A stretch of DNA of 64,000 nt from positions 1 to 64,000 of the forward strand of contig NZ_JAVFWN010000019.1 in assembly GCF_030929495.1 (NCBI RefSeq). The letters are read 5' to 3'. The notes under the pieces were generated by a model. The model ran no database searches and was not told the DNA's origin. It was given only the letters and a program-made list of their open reading frames with translations. This DNA comes from Nocardioides sp. LHD-245. GTDB taxonomy: Bacteria > Actinomycetota > Actinomycetes > Propionibacteriales > Nocardioidaceae. Every line of letters begins with the position of its first letter. Positions within the stretch are counted from its first letter, which is position 1. Both the position numbers and the translations under genes were made by a program. Positions 52,767 to 64,000 of this stretch are shown here, piece by piece.

Positions 52767-53941
52767 CTGAACCGGAGCGTGTCGAGGTACGACTGCACGT
52801 TGCGACGGGTCTCCTGGACGGCGTCGCCGCCGAACTTCTCCAGCACGGCCTGGGCGAGCACGAGTGCCACCATCGCCTCGGCGACGATGCCGGCCGCGGG
52901 CACCGCGCACACGTCGGAGCGCTGGTGGTGGGCGACGGCCTCCTCGCCGGTGGCGAGATCGACGGTCCGCAGCGCGCGTGGCACGGTGGCGATCGGCTTC
53001 ATCGCCGCTCGGACCCGGAGGATCTCGCCGGTGGTCATCCCGCCCTCGGTGCCGCCGGAGCGGCCGGAGACCCGGCGCAGCCCCTCCTCGGTCGGGACGA
53101 TCTCGTCATGGGCCAGCGAGCCAGGCGTGGCGGCCAGCTCGAAGCCGTCGCCCACCTCGACGCCCTTGATCGCCTGGATGCCCATGAGCGCGCCGGCGAG
53201 GCGCGCGTCGAGGCGGCGGTCCCAGTGCACGTGGGAGCCGAGGCCGGGCGGGAGGCCGTGGACGACGACCTCGACGACGCCGCCGAGGGTGTCACCGTCC
53301 TTGTGCGCCTGGTCGATCCGCTCGACCATGAGCTTGGAGCCGTCGGCGTCGAAGCAGCGCACCGGGTCGGCGTCGAGGCGCGCGACGTCGCCCGGGGAGG
53401 GCAGGTCGGCCGACGGGGTGCGGACGCCGCCGATCTCGAGCACGTGGCTGACGATCCGGGCACCCGTCGCCTGCTCGACGAAGTTGCTCGCGACCCGGCC
53501 CAGGGCGACCCGGGCGGCGGTCTCGCGGGCCGAGGCCCGCTCCAGGATCGGGCGGGCGTCGGCGAAGTCGTACTTCTGCATGCCGGCGAGGTCGGCGTGG
53601 CCCGGCCGCGGGCGGGTCAGCGCCGCGTTGCGGGCCTGGCTCTCGAGGATCGCGGGGTCGACCGGATCGGCCGACATCACCGTCTCCCACTTGGGCCACT
53701 CGGTGTTGCCGACCTGGATCGCGACCGGCCCACCCTGGGTCCGGCCGTGCCGGACGCCGCCGGTGATGGTCACCTCGTCGGCCTCGAACTTCATCCGGGC
53801 GCCCCGGCCGTAGCCGAGACGACGGCGAGCGAGCGAGTCGGAGATGTCGTCGGTCGTGACCTCGACGTGGGCCGGCAGGCCCTCGAGGATCGCGACCAGG
53901 GAGGGGCCGTGGGACTCCCCCGCAGTCAGCCAGCGCAACAT
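52763..53941 (-). CDS. aroC: Chorismate synthase
   Basis: A 392-residue enzyme that converts EPSP to chorismate with reduced FMN. TAGESHG at the start, RRRLGYGRGARM, SARETAARVALG, GEEAVAHHQRSDVCAVPAAG and the C-terminal region are characteristic. The ATG at 53941 (MLRWLTAGESHG) is preferred over an in-frame GTG two codons upstream. In related genomes the prepilin peptidase gene lies directly upstream; here a toxin-antitoxin cassette intervenes. Confidence 0.96.
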   Translation of the reverse strand: MLRWLTAGESHGPSLVAILEGLPAHVEVTTDDISDSLARRRLGYGRGARMKFEADEVTITGGVRHGRTQGGPVAIQVGNTEWPKWETVMSADPVDPAILESQARNAALTRPRPGHADLAGMQKYDFADARPILERASARETAARVALGRVASNFVEQATGARIVSHVLEIGGVRTPSADLPSPGDVARLDADPVRCFDADGSKLMVERIDQAHKDGDTLGGVVEVVVHGLPPGLGSHVHWDRRLDARLAGALMGIQAIKGVEVGDGFELAATPGSLAHDEIVPTEEGLRRVSGRSGGTEGGMTTGEILRVRAAMKPIATVPRALRTVDLATGEEAVAHHQRSDVCAVPAAGIVAEAMVALVLAQAVLEKFGGDAVQETRRNVQSYLDTLRFR

Positions 53942-53965
53942 GGGCACCAGTGTCCCACGCTGGGC

Positions 53966-54262
53966 TCAGCCGCCGAGGACCTGTCCCACGACATCGCGCC
54001 GAGCGTGCAGGACCCGGAGCACCACAACGTCGTTCGACGCCACTGTGTAGAACATGCCGTACGGGAATCGCCTCACCCGCGCACGTCGGACGCCGGGGAA
54101 CCCATCGACGGGCGGCGCACCATCGGGGAACATCTCCAGGCGCTCGACGACGCGGTCGATCGCCTCCAGGAACTCGGTGCCGAGCCCCGGGGTCTGCTCG
54201 TCGTAGTGGCCGACCGCTTCCTCGATGTCGGCCACGGCCAACGCCGAGAGCCGGATTCTCAC
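53966..54262 (-). CDS. ParE/RelE-family toxin
   Basis: A 98-residue type II toxin. The N-terminus (VRIRLSALAVADIEEAVGHY), GTEFLEAIDRVVERLEMFP, VRRARVRRFPYGMFYTVASNDVVVLRVLHARRD are typical of the ParE/RelE plasmid-stabilisation fold. Start: the GTG at 54262 overlaps the antitoxin stop (GTGA); a GTG four codons upstream is possible. The last residues, VVGQVLGG, come from a 21-bp direct repeat that also encodes the C-terminus of the prepilin peptidase. Target (gyrase or ribosome) cannot be told. Confidence 0.88.
   Translation of the reverse strand: MRIRLSALAVADIEEAVGHYDEQTPGLGTEFLEAIDRVVERLEMFPDGAPPVDGFPGVRRARVRRFPYGMFYTVASNDVVVLRVLHARRDVVGQVLGG
53972..53992. repeat. 21-bp direct repeat, distal copy (3' end of toxin gene)
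   Basis: These 21 bases recur exactly at 54569-54589. On the minus strand both copies are read in the same frame and encode VVGQVLG, here the toxin C-terminus and there the prepilin peptidase C-terminus. The copies bracket the toxin-antitoxin genes, 597 bp apart. Confidence 0.85.
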
Positions 54263-54513
54263 CGGCCGGTCCACAGCTCCGATCGCACCTCACTCCAGGA
54301 ACGGAGGCGCTCGGGATGGGCGTCGACCTCGTCGAGTGCCTCGACCAGCCGCCGGCGCTCGTCCTCGGACGGCACGTAGACCGCTTCCCCGAAGTGCGTT
54401 CGGATGGCTTCCTGAATGATCTCCGAGCGGGAGCGGTGTTCCACGGCGCGGGCACGCTCGACCAGGTCGTAGAGCTCTTCGGGCAGCGTCACCGCGACCT
54501 TGCGTACAGCCAT
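54259..54513 (-). CDS. Ribbon-helix-helix antitoxin
   Basis: An 84-residue CopG/RHH protein: RKVAVTLPEELYDLVERARAVEHRSRSEIIQEAIRTHF is the DNA-binding ribbon-helix-helix (residues about 4-41); the C-terminal segment should wrap the toxin. GAGGAGG lies 6 nt before the ATG. The stop overlaps the toxin GTG, the usual antitoxin-first coupled arrangement. A palindrome over its -10 box is the probable autoregulatory site. Confidence 0.9.
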   Translation of the reverse strand: MAVRKVAVTLPEELYDLVERARAVEHRSRSEIIQEAIRTHFGEAVYVPSEDERRRLVEALDEVDAHPERLRSWSEVRSELWTGR

Positions 54514-54525
54514 CAGAACCTCCTC

Positions 54526-54544
54526 GGTATGACATCAGCATACC
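54526..54544. promoter_or_regulatory. Promoter and palindromic operator of the toxin-antitoxin pair
   Basis: GGTATG (54526-54531) and CATACC (54539-54544) are exact inverted repeats with a 7-nt spacer. On the minus strand the palindrome contains TATGCT, a -10 box that would start transcription about 15 nt before the antitoxin ATG. An RHH dimer bound here would repress the operon, as in CopG/ParD systems. Confidence 0.7.
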
Positions 54545-54556
54545 GTGGGCGAGGAC

Positions 54557-55261
54557 CTACGCTGCGCTGCCGAGGACCTGTCCCACGACCACCGCGACCA
54601 GGGCGCCGAGCACCAGGAAGGGCCCGTACGGCACCCGGCGGCGGATCATGGTGCCGCTGCGCCGCATCGGCACCATCGCCACGACGCCGAGCACGGCGGC
54701 CGCCAGCACGGACACGACCAGCACCCCGACGCCGTACGGCCCGATCGCGATGCCGAGCAGCGCCCCGAGGCGGACGTCGCCCCCCGCCATGGCGCGCGGG
54801 CTGACCAGACGCATCACGCCGTAGTAGCCACCGAGCGCCAGGAACCCGATCAGGCCCCACCCGGCGACCCACGGGTCGCCGACCGCCACGGCCACCGCCG
54901 CGACCAGCGCGCCGGTGAGCAGCCAGGCCGGTCGGATCAGGCGGGAGGGGAGGTACCAGGTGACGTAGTCGATGACCGTCAGCGCGGCGCACACCGGCAC
55001 GAGAGCGAGCAGCCAGAGCAGGCCCCAGTTCCAGCCCAGGGCCAGGCCGAGGATCCCGGCGGCGACGGCGCAGGCCACGACGGAGCGCAGGCGCAGGCCG
55101 GGACGTGCGGCCAGCTGTGCGAACGGCACGTGGTCGGGGTAGTCGTCCGGGTTCTCGGCCGGATCGTGCTCGGGCTCCGGGCACCGCGCGATCAGCCACG
55201 GGACGAGGAGCCCGCCCAGCGCCCCGATCAGGGCGCAGGCCAGCGCGGGGACGGCGTGCAT
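54557..55261 (-). CDS. Prepilin peptidase (A24 family)
   Basis: A 234-residue polytopic membrane aspartic peptidase that cleaves type IV prepilin-like signal peptides. The two catalytic aspartates are visible: Asp98 in TVIDYVTWYLPSRL and Asp162 in MAGGDVRLGALLG. The cysteine-rich N-terminal methylase domain of PilD is absent, so it is the short actinobacterial form. No pilin genes are in the window. Its last codons (VVVGQVLGSAA) contain the 21-bp direct repeat that bounds the adjacent toxin-antitoxin cassette. Confidence 0.93.
   Translation of the reverse strand: MHAVPALACALIGALGGLLVPWLIARCPEPEHDPAENPDDYPDHVPFAQLAARPGLRLRSVVACAVAAGILGLALGWNWGLLWLLALVPVCAALTVIDYVTWYLPSRLIRPAWLLTGALVAAVAVAVGDPWVAGWGLIGFLALGGYYGVMRLVSPRAMAGGDVRLGALLGIAIGPYGVGVLVVSVLAAAVLGVVAMVPMRRSGTMIRRRVPYGPFLVLGALVAVVVGQVLGSAA
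54569..54589. repeat. 21-bp direct repeat, proximal copy (3' end of prepilin peptidase gene)
   Basis: Exact copy of 53972-53992. A repeat at the 3' end of a gene that regenerates the gene's C-terminus on insertion resembles the attachment sites of site-specific elements or a target duplication. Confidence 0.85.
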
Positions 55262-55270
55262 GCCGCGACG

Positions 55271-56089
55271 CTACCGGGCGGCCTGGGCGGCTTCGCCCGC
55301 CGAGCGCATGGCGTCGAGTGGTCCGTCCTGACCAGTGAACATGCCGAACTGGAGCACCGCCTGGTGCACCAGCAGGTCGAGCCCGGAGACCACCGGGGCG
55401 CCCGCACGCAGCGCCGCGTCGACCAGGGGGGTCGGCCACTCGTTGTAGGTCACCTCGAACACCACGTCGGCCGGCAGCACCCGCGCCACCAGCTCGGCCG
55501 TCTGGGCGGCGGCCGGGATCGTCGAGATCAGGACTCCACCGGTGCCGCCGACCTCGTCGAGGCTCAGCACGACGACGTCGGGAGCGGTCGGGTGGCGACG
55601 GATCGCGGCGACCGCCTCGGCGGCGTTGTCCGGCGTGCGCGCGGCGACGGTGATCCGGGTGGCGCCGAGCTCCGCGAGCGCCAGTCCGACGCTGGCGGCG
55701 GTGGCGCCGCCGCCGAGGACGGTGGCCGCGGTCGTGGCACCCGCGAAGCGCTCGCGGATCGCTGCCATCGCGCCCGGCACGTCGGTGTTGTCGGCGGACC
55801 AGCCGCCGGCGGTGCGGACGAGGGTGTTGGCGCCCCCGGCCAGGCGGGCGACGTCGCTCACCTCGTCGGCGAGCGCCAGCGCCTCGCGCTTGAGCGGCGC
55901 CGTCACCGACAGGCCCCGCCACTCCGACCCCAGCCCGGCCACGTACCCGGCCAGCTCGCCCGCCGGCACGCGCACGGCGTCGTAGGTCGCCGCGATGCCG
56001 AGCGCGGCGTACCCGGCCCGGTGCAGGGTGGGCGACAGGGAGTGCGCCACCGGGTCGCCGACCACGGCACAGCGAGCAGACTCAGCCAT
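55271..56089 (-). CDS. aroE: Shikimate dehydrogenase
   Basis: A 272-residue NADP-dependent enzyme (3-dehydroshikimate to shikimate). GDPVAHSLSPTLHRAGY holds the substrate serines, VTAPLKREAL the catalytic lysine region, ADNTDVPG the catalytic Asp, LGGGATAASVGLAL the cofactor loop and SGLDLLVHQAVLQF the C-terminal substrate site. Start ATG at 56089 (a GTG one codon earlier is possible). Part of the run mltG-aroE-prepilin peptidase-aroC. Confidence 0.94.
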   Translation of the reverse strand: MAESARCAVVGDPVAHSLSPTLHRAGYAALGIAATYDAVRVPAGELAGYVAGLGSEWRGLSVTAPLKREALALADEVSDVARLAGGANTLVRTAGGWSADNTDVPGAMAAIRERFAGATTAATVLGGGATAASVGLALAELGATRITVAARTPDNAAEAVAAIRRHPTAPDVVVLSLDEVGGTGGVLISTIPAAAQTAELVARVLPADVVFEVTYNEWPTPLVDAALRAGAPVVSGLDLLVHQAVLQFGMFTGQDGPLDAMRSAGEAAQAAR

Positions 56090-56113
56090 CACGCGTCATC
56101 GACAGGCACGTCA

Positions 56114-57295
56114 TCAGCAGGCGCCCTCGGACTCGTTCGCGCAGTAGTCGCGCAGCTCGCTGGTGTAGCTGAGGAACTCGTTGTAGCTCGTCGCGAACTT
56201 CGTCTCGCCGGTGCGCAGGTTGACCGTGACGTAGTAGTACCAGTCACCCGCGGGCGGGTTCATCGCCGCCGTGATGGCGTCGTCGCCGGGGGCGCTGATC
56301 GGCCCCGGCGGCAGACCGGCCACCCGGAAGGTGTTGTACGGCGAATCGGTGTTCTCGCGCTCGGCCTGGGTCAGGCCGACGGTGAGCTTGCGCCCGAGCG
56401 CGTAGTCGACGGACGCGTCGATCTGCAGACGACCGATCTGTCCCGCCGTCCCCGGGTTCTCGACCCGGTTGAGGATCACCCGCGCGATCTTCGCCATGTC
56501 GTCGGCGGTCTTGCCCTCCACCTGCACCAGCGAGGCGATCGTCATCAGCTCGTGCGGCGTGTAGCCGAGGCGCTGGGCCGCCGCGTCGAGACCCGCGTCG
56601 TCCGCCGCCCGCTTCCACCGGTCGACCATCGTCTTCAGGAAGCCGGCAGCGGTGTCGTCGGGGCTGATCGTGTAGGTCGCGGGGAACAGGTAGCCCTCGG
56701 GGTTGCCGTCGGCGTACTCGGGGAGTCCGAGGTCGGGGCTCCGCAGCGCGGCGTTGAGCTCCTTCTTGCCGAAGTCGGTCTTCTTGGCCAGCAGGTCGAC
56801 GATGTCGACGACGCGCAGCCCCTCGGGGACCGTCACCGTCTCGGTCGACACGTTCGCCGGGTCGACGAGGATGGCCACGACGTCGGCGGCCTTCATCTCG
56901 TTCTTGAGCAGGTAGGTGCCGGCCTGGATCTTCGTGGACCGGTCGTCCTTGGCCGCGGCGTCGACGAACGCCTCGCCGGACGCGACGACGCCGAGGTCCT
57001 CGAGCTCGGCTCCCATTGACCCCACGGTCTGGCCGGGGTCGATGACGAAGGTGACCTCGCCGCTGCCGGGTCCGGAGAAGTCCTCGGGCCCGGCGAACAT
57101 GTCCTTGACGTCGGAGATCGCGCCACGGGCGAACCACGCGACGAGGGCGCAGAAGAGCACCACCACCAGCAGTATCGGCAGACAGCTGCTTCGACGCTGC
57201 TTCGCCGCGCGCCGGCGACCGCCCGCCGGCGTACCGGGGAGCAGGCCGAGGTCCTCACCGGGCTCGACGGGCTCCATCGGCGGCTGCTCAGTCAT
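56114..57295 (-). CDS. mltG: Endolytic murein transglycosylase MltG
   Basis: A 393-residue single-pass membrane lytic transglycosylase that ends glycan strand growth. A cytoplasmic tail rich in Arg is followed by one helix (residues about 38-58, LPILLVVVLFCALVAWFA), a LysM-like domain (FVIDPGQTVGSMGAELEDLGV) and the catalytic domain with ASLVQVEGK (catalytic Glu), EGYLFPATY, DSPYNTFRVAGLPPGPI and NPPAGDWYYYV. The ATG overlaps the ruvX end by 8 bp. Confidence 0.95.
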   Translation of the reverse strand: MTEQPPMEPVEPGEDLGLLPGTPAGGRRRAAKQRRSSCLPILLVVVLFCALVAWFARGAISDVKDMFAGPEDFSGPGSGEVTFVIDPGQTVGSMGAELEDLGVVASGEAFVDAAAKDDRSTKIQAGTYLLKNEMKAADVVAILVDPANVSTETVTVPEGLRVVDIVDLLAKKTDFGKKELNAALRSPDLGLPEYADGNPEGYLFPATYTISPDDTAAGFLKTMVDRWKRAADDAGLDAAAQRLGYTPHELMTIASLVQVEGKTADDMAKIARVILNRVENPGTAGQIGRLQIDASVDYALGRKLTVGLTQAERENTDSPYNTFRVAGLPPGPISAPGDDAITAAMNPPAGDWYYYVTVNLRTGETKFATSYNEFLSYTSELRDYCANESEGAC

Positions 57296-57760
57296 GCGTC
57301 TCCTCGTCCGTGGGGGGCGTCACCAGCTCGCCCGGAGGGGTGTCGGTGGCACGTTCGGCATCCAGCGCCTGCTGCAGGATGACGACGGCCGCGACCTGGT
57401 CGACCACAGCGCGTCGCTTCGCGCCCTTGCGCTGGTCGCGCAGCATAGCCTCCGCGGTCACCGTGGTGAGCCGTTCGTCGACGAGGCGCACGGGGACCGG
57501 TGCGACCCGGCGTGCCAGCCGGGCGGCGAACTCGCGGGTCTTCACGGCCGCCGGCCCCTCGCCGCCGGAGAGCGACCGGGGCAGCCCGACGACCACCTCG
57601 ACGGCCTCCTCCGCCTTGAGGATCTGATGGATCCGGCGCAGGTCCCCCTTGCCGCGCCGGACCGTCTCGACGGGCGTGGCGAGGATCCCGGACGGATCGC
57701 TGCGGGCCACGCCGATCCGGGCGTCGCCGGGATCGACGCCGAGCCGGACGCCGCGGCGCA

Positions 57761-57761
<1 letters not shown>
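57288..57761 (-). CDS. ruvX: RuvX/YqgF-type Holliday junction resolvase-like nuclease
   Basis: A 157-residue RNase H-fold protein: LGVDPGDARIGVARSDP carries the first catalytic Asp, VVVGLPRSLSG the second strand, VDERLTT the Glu, and VVDQVAAVVILQQ the last Asp. The family acts in 16S rRNA maturation or recombination. The ATG shares its A with the alaS stop. Standard neighbour of alaS and mltG. Confidence 0.94.
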
Positions 57762-60453
<2,692 letters not shown>

Positions 60454-60457
<4 letters not shown>

Positions 60458-60723
60458 CGGGTGCCTTCTCTGCTGGATGTGGTGGTGGGGTTGGTCAGCT
60501 GGGGTGGTCCGGCGTCGGCACCGTCGAAGCGCTGCCGCAGGTGGATCTCGGCCTCGGCCTGTCCCCGCGCGACCTCCTCGCCGAACAGCCGGGCACCGAG
60601 GAAGGCCGCACCGACCCGGTCGCGCATGCCGTCGGGCGTGAGCGCCTCCGCGAGGCGCCGGGCCCGGACCATGCCGTACACGCCCGCGGCCGCGCCGGCG
60701 GCGAACCAGACACCCGCCTTCAC
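60454..60723 (-). CDS. Small alaS-linked membrane-associated protein
   Basis: An 89-residue protein with an N-terminal hydrophobic helix (residues about 3-18, AGVWFAAGAAAGVYGMV) and a charged helical rest (RARRLAEALTPDGMRDRVGAAFLGARLFGEEVARGQAEAEIHL has helix periodicity). A small gene of this shape lies upstream of alaS in many actinobacteria; its function is unknown. The GTG start overlaps the stop of the upstream gene and its own stop overlaps the alaS TTG. Confidence 0.82.
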
Positions 60724-61274
60724 GACGAGGCCTCCGCGTCCGCCCGGAGCGGCTCCCGCTGGCGCGACTCCAGGTCACGGCGGGCGGCCCGCAGCATCAG
60801 CTTGCGCTCCTTGCGGGAGCGCTTGACCTCGCGCTTCATCTCGAACCGGATCCGGTTGCGGACCTCGGGCGAGAGGGCACGACGCAGCCCCGCAGCCAGC
60901 GCGGCCGTCTTGATGACGCTCTCGCGGAGCAGGATGTCGGCGAACATGGGGGCGGGTACGACGCGCGCCGGGACGCGCGGCCCGTGCTCCTGGCCCAGGT
61001 CGGTGATGACGTACTCGCGGTCGTCGACCGTGGCGACCGGCGTCCGGTCCTTGCGGACCGCGACGTCCTGCTTCTCCTGCAGCTCCGCCTCGATGCCGGC
61101 CAGCTGCTCGCGCAGCGCCTCGGCATCCTGGGCCGCGGCCGTGAGCAGGGCCTCGGTGTGACCGCGAGCCTGGCGCACCGACCGGGCGAGCCGGAACGCG
61201 GCGACCGCGAACGCCAGGACGGCGACCGCGATCAGCACGGCCAGCCAGGCCGGGAGGACGAGCTCGTTGGTCAC
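60720..61274 (-). CDS. Membrane-anchored coiled-coil protein
   Basis: A 184-residue protein: one N-terminal helix (residues about 6-28, LPAWLAVLIAVAVLAFAVAAF), a coiled coil (about 35-70, Gln/Glu-rich), a short beta-like domain (TPVATVDDREYVITDLG) and a very basic C-terminus (KREVKRSRKERKLMLRAARRDLE). The basic tail could touch nucleic acid or the membrane. Unknown function. The GTG at 61274 is preferred over a TTG three codons upstream. First gene of the alaS operon. Confidence 0.75.
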   Translation of the reverse strand: MTNELVLPAWLAVLIAVAVLAFAVAAFRLARSVRQARGHTEALLTAAAQDAEALREQLAGIEAELQEKQDVAVRKDRTPVATVDDREYVITDLGQEHGPRVPARVVPAPMFADILLRESVIKTAALAAGLRRALSPEVRNRIRFEMKREVKRSRKERKLMLRAARRDLESRQREPLRADAEASS

Positions 61275-61285
61275 GACGAGCAAGC

Positions 61286-62656
61286 CTACTTGCTCGTACG
61301 CCCGCGGATGATCCGGCGTACCCGCTCCCAGCGCTGCCTGACGGCGGCCTCGGCACCCAGCTCGGTCGGGCGGTAGTAGGCGGCGTCGAGGACGACGTCG
61401 GGTGCGTACTGCTGCTCGGCGACGCCGAAGGGCGCGTCGTGACTGTAGAGATAGCCCTTGCCGTGCCCGAGGTCCTTCGCCCCGGAGTAGTGGGCGTCGC
61501 GCAGATGGGGCGGCACCTGACCGATCTTGCCGGCCCGGACGTCGCCGATCGCCTCGAAGATCGCTGTCGTCACGGCGTTGGACTTCGGCGCCACGGCCAG
61601 CGCGATGGTGGCATGGGCCAGGGTGAGCTGGGCCTCCGGCATCCCGATCAGCTGCACCGTCTGCGCGGCCGCCACCGCGGTGGTCAGGGCCGTCGGGTCG
61701 GCCAGCCCGATGTCCTCGCTGGCGAGGATCATCAGCCGCCGGGCGATGAAGCGCGGGTCCTCGCCCGCCACGATCATCCGGGCCAGGTAGTGCAGCGCGG
61801 CGTCCGCGTCGGAGCCGCGGACCGACTTGATGAACGCGCTGACGACGTCGTAGTGCTGGTCGCCGTCGCGGTCGTAGCGCACGGCCGCCTGGTCGGCCGC
61901 GGTCTCGGCGGTCTCGACGTCGATCGTGGTGCTGCCCTTCGAGCGTGCCGCGCCCGCGGCCGCCTCCAGGTACGTCAGTGAGCGGCGGGCGTCGCCGCCG
62001 GCGAGCCGCACGATGTGGTCGCGGGCCTCCTCCTCGAGCACCAGCTCACCGTCGAGCCCCCGCTCGTCGGTGACGGCGAGCTCGAGCACGGCGGCGATGT
62101 CGGCGTCGGTCAGCGACTCCAGCCGCAGCAGCAGGCTGCGCGAGAGCAGCGGCGAGATCACGCTGAAGGACGGGTTCTCCGTCGTGGCGGCCACCAGGGT
62201 GACCCAGCGGTTCTCGACGCCCGGCAGCAGGGCGTCCTGCTGGGCCTTGCTGAACCGGTGCACCTCGTCGACGAAGAGCACCGTCTCCTCCCCCGTCGCG
62301 ACGAGCTGGCGCCGGGCGGTGTCGATCGCCGCGCGGACCTCCTTGACGCCCGCGGAGACGGCCGAGACCTCCACGAACCGGCGGCCGGTCTGCTGGCTGA
62401 TGATCGAGGCGATCGTCGTCTTGCCGGTGCCGGGCGGCCCCCACAGCAGCAGGGAGAGCGACTGGTCGCCCTCGACGAGCTGTCGCAGCGGCGAGCCGGG
62501 CGCGCGCAGCTGCTCCTGCCCGACCAGCTCTTCCAGGGTGCGCGGACGCATCCGCACCGCGAGCGGAGCCGAGGCGTGGGACGCGTCGGTCAGGGAGCCG
62601 CCCGAGGTCGGCGCGCGGGACCCGGGGGTGTCGAACAGCTGCGGCTCGTCATCCAC
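61286..62656 (-). CDS. rarA: Replication-associated recombination protein RarA (MgsA/WRNIP1 family AAA+ ATPase)
   Basis: A 456-residue AAA+ protein acting at stalled forks. RMRPRTLEELVGQEQL, Walker A GPPGTGKT (73-80), Walker B LFVDEVHRFSKAQQDALLP, sensor 1 AATTENPSF, and the C-terminal MgsA domain (ALHYLARMIVAGEDPRFIARRLMILASEDIGLADP, later GYLYSHDAP). It sits just upstream of the alaS operon, as is usual in actinobacteria. Confidence 0.95.
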   Translation of the reverse strand: MDDEPQLFDTPGSRAPTSGGSLTDASHASAPLAVRMRPRTLEELVGQEQLRAPGSPLRQLVEGDQSLSLLLWGPPGTGKTTIASIISQQTGRRFVEVSAVSAGVKEVRAAIDTARRQLVATGEETVLFVDEVHRFSKAQQDALLPGVENRWVTLVAATTENPSFSVISPLLSRSLLLRLESLTDADIAAVLELAVTDERGLDGELVLEEEARDHIVRLAGGDARRSLTYLEAAAGAARSKGSTTIDVETAETAADQAAVRYDRDGDQHYDVVSAFIKSVRGSDADAALHYLARMIVAGEDPRFIARRLMILASEDIGLADPTALTTAVAAAQTVQLIGMPEAQLTLAHATIALAVAPKSNAVTTAIFEAIGDVRAGKIGQVPPHLRDAHYSGAKDLGHGKGYLYSHDAPFGVAEQQYAPDVVLDAAYYRPTELGAEAAVRQRWERVRRIIRGRTSK

Positions 62657-62772
62657 GATGTGGCAGCCTAGTCAGTGCCGATGGCGCGAGCGTTTCTCCG
62701 CCGACGCGAAAGGCAGCAAGCTGCCGGAGGTCGCCTCCCGCCACGCTGCCGCGCGGCGGCGCGGACAACCCC

Positions 62773-63966
<1,194 letters not shown>

Positions 63967-64000
63967 GTCGTCCGGCTCCCCCTGGTTGATCGTCTCGTTG

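Overview
The window is very GC-rich DNA from an actinomycete, most likely a Nocardioides-like member of the Propionibacteriales. The grounds are a mycothiol-type maleylpyruvate isomerase-like protein, an actinobacterial LexA box in front of uvrA, mycobacterial-type sterol catabolism genes with KstR-type operators, many GTG starts and leaderless promoters, and the actinobacterial gene order alaS-ruvX-mltG-aroE-prepilin peptidase-aroCKBQ-efp-nusB. Genus is inferred; no rRNA or tRNA gene was seen. No gap between genes exceeds 300 bases; the largest, 29719-30015, is a divergent regulatory region.

Region 1 (1-8.4 kb) holds uvrA with a lysine-rich histone-like tail, an overlapping trio (maleylpyruvate isomerase-like, metallo-beta-lactamase-fold hydrolase, Nudix hydrolase), 3-methyladenine glycosylase I, a GMC oxidoreductase and a secreted coiled-coil protein.

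Region 2 is sterol (cholesterol/phytosterol) catabolism in several blocks between 8.4 and 46.9 kb: kshA - small cysteine protein - kshB, divergent from fadE26-fadE27-fadD17; fadD19 plus a nitronate monooxygenase-like gene, divergent from echA19; a fadD8-like ligase; an F420-type oxidoreductase divergent from a DUF35 protein, ltp4 and ltp3; and cyp125 divergent from fadA5. Each of the five control regions carries the KstR palindrome TnnAACnnGTTnnA: six perfect sites and one with a single mismatch. Several promoters have a TAnnnT box 6-7 nt before the start codon, so the transcripts are probably leaderless. Together the genes cover side-chain oxidation (CYP125), CoA activation (FadD19/FadD17), side-chain beta-oxidation (FadE26/27, EchA19, FadA5), aldol cleavage of branched side chains (Ltp3/Ltp4) and ring opening (KshAB).

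Region 3 (25.4-32.2 kb) is a compact gamma-glutamylation pathway: glutamine-synthetase-family ligase, short-chain dehydrogenase, aldehyde dehydrogenase and gamma-glutamyl hydrolase, divergent from an APC permease and a GntR regulator. A dehydrogenase in place of the PuuB amine oxidase points to an amino alcohol rather than a polyamine as substrate. Two inverted 14-bp elements placed identically against the -10 boxes of both promoters look like the regulator's sites.

Region 4 (39.3-49.6 kb) has methionine aminopeptidase, a YbdK-type carboxylate-amine ligase, a 50-residue membrane protein, an OmpR-type two-component system with a PepSY-like periplasmic protein (shared TTCAG direct repeats upstream of the regulator and the PepSY gene), an orphan MinD-like ATPase and a flavin disulfide reductase.

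Region 5 (49.6-64 kb) is the housekeeping run nusB-efp-aroQ-aroB-aroK-aroC-[toxin-antitoxin]-prepilin peptidase-aroE-mltG-ruvX-alaS and two small genes, then rarA and a peptide ABC transporter ATPase near the right edge. The toxin-antitoxin pair interrupts this otherwise standard order and is bounded by a 21-bp direct repeat that also encodes the C-termini of both the toxin and the peptidase, a sign of recent cassette insertion.
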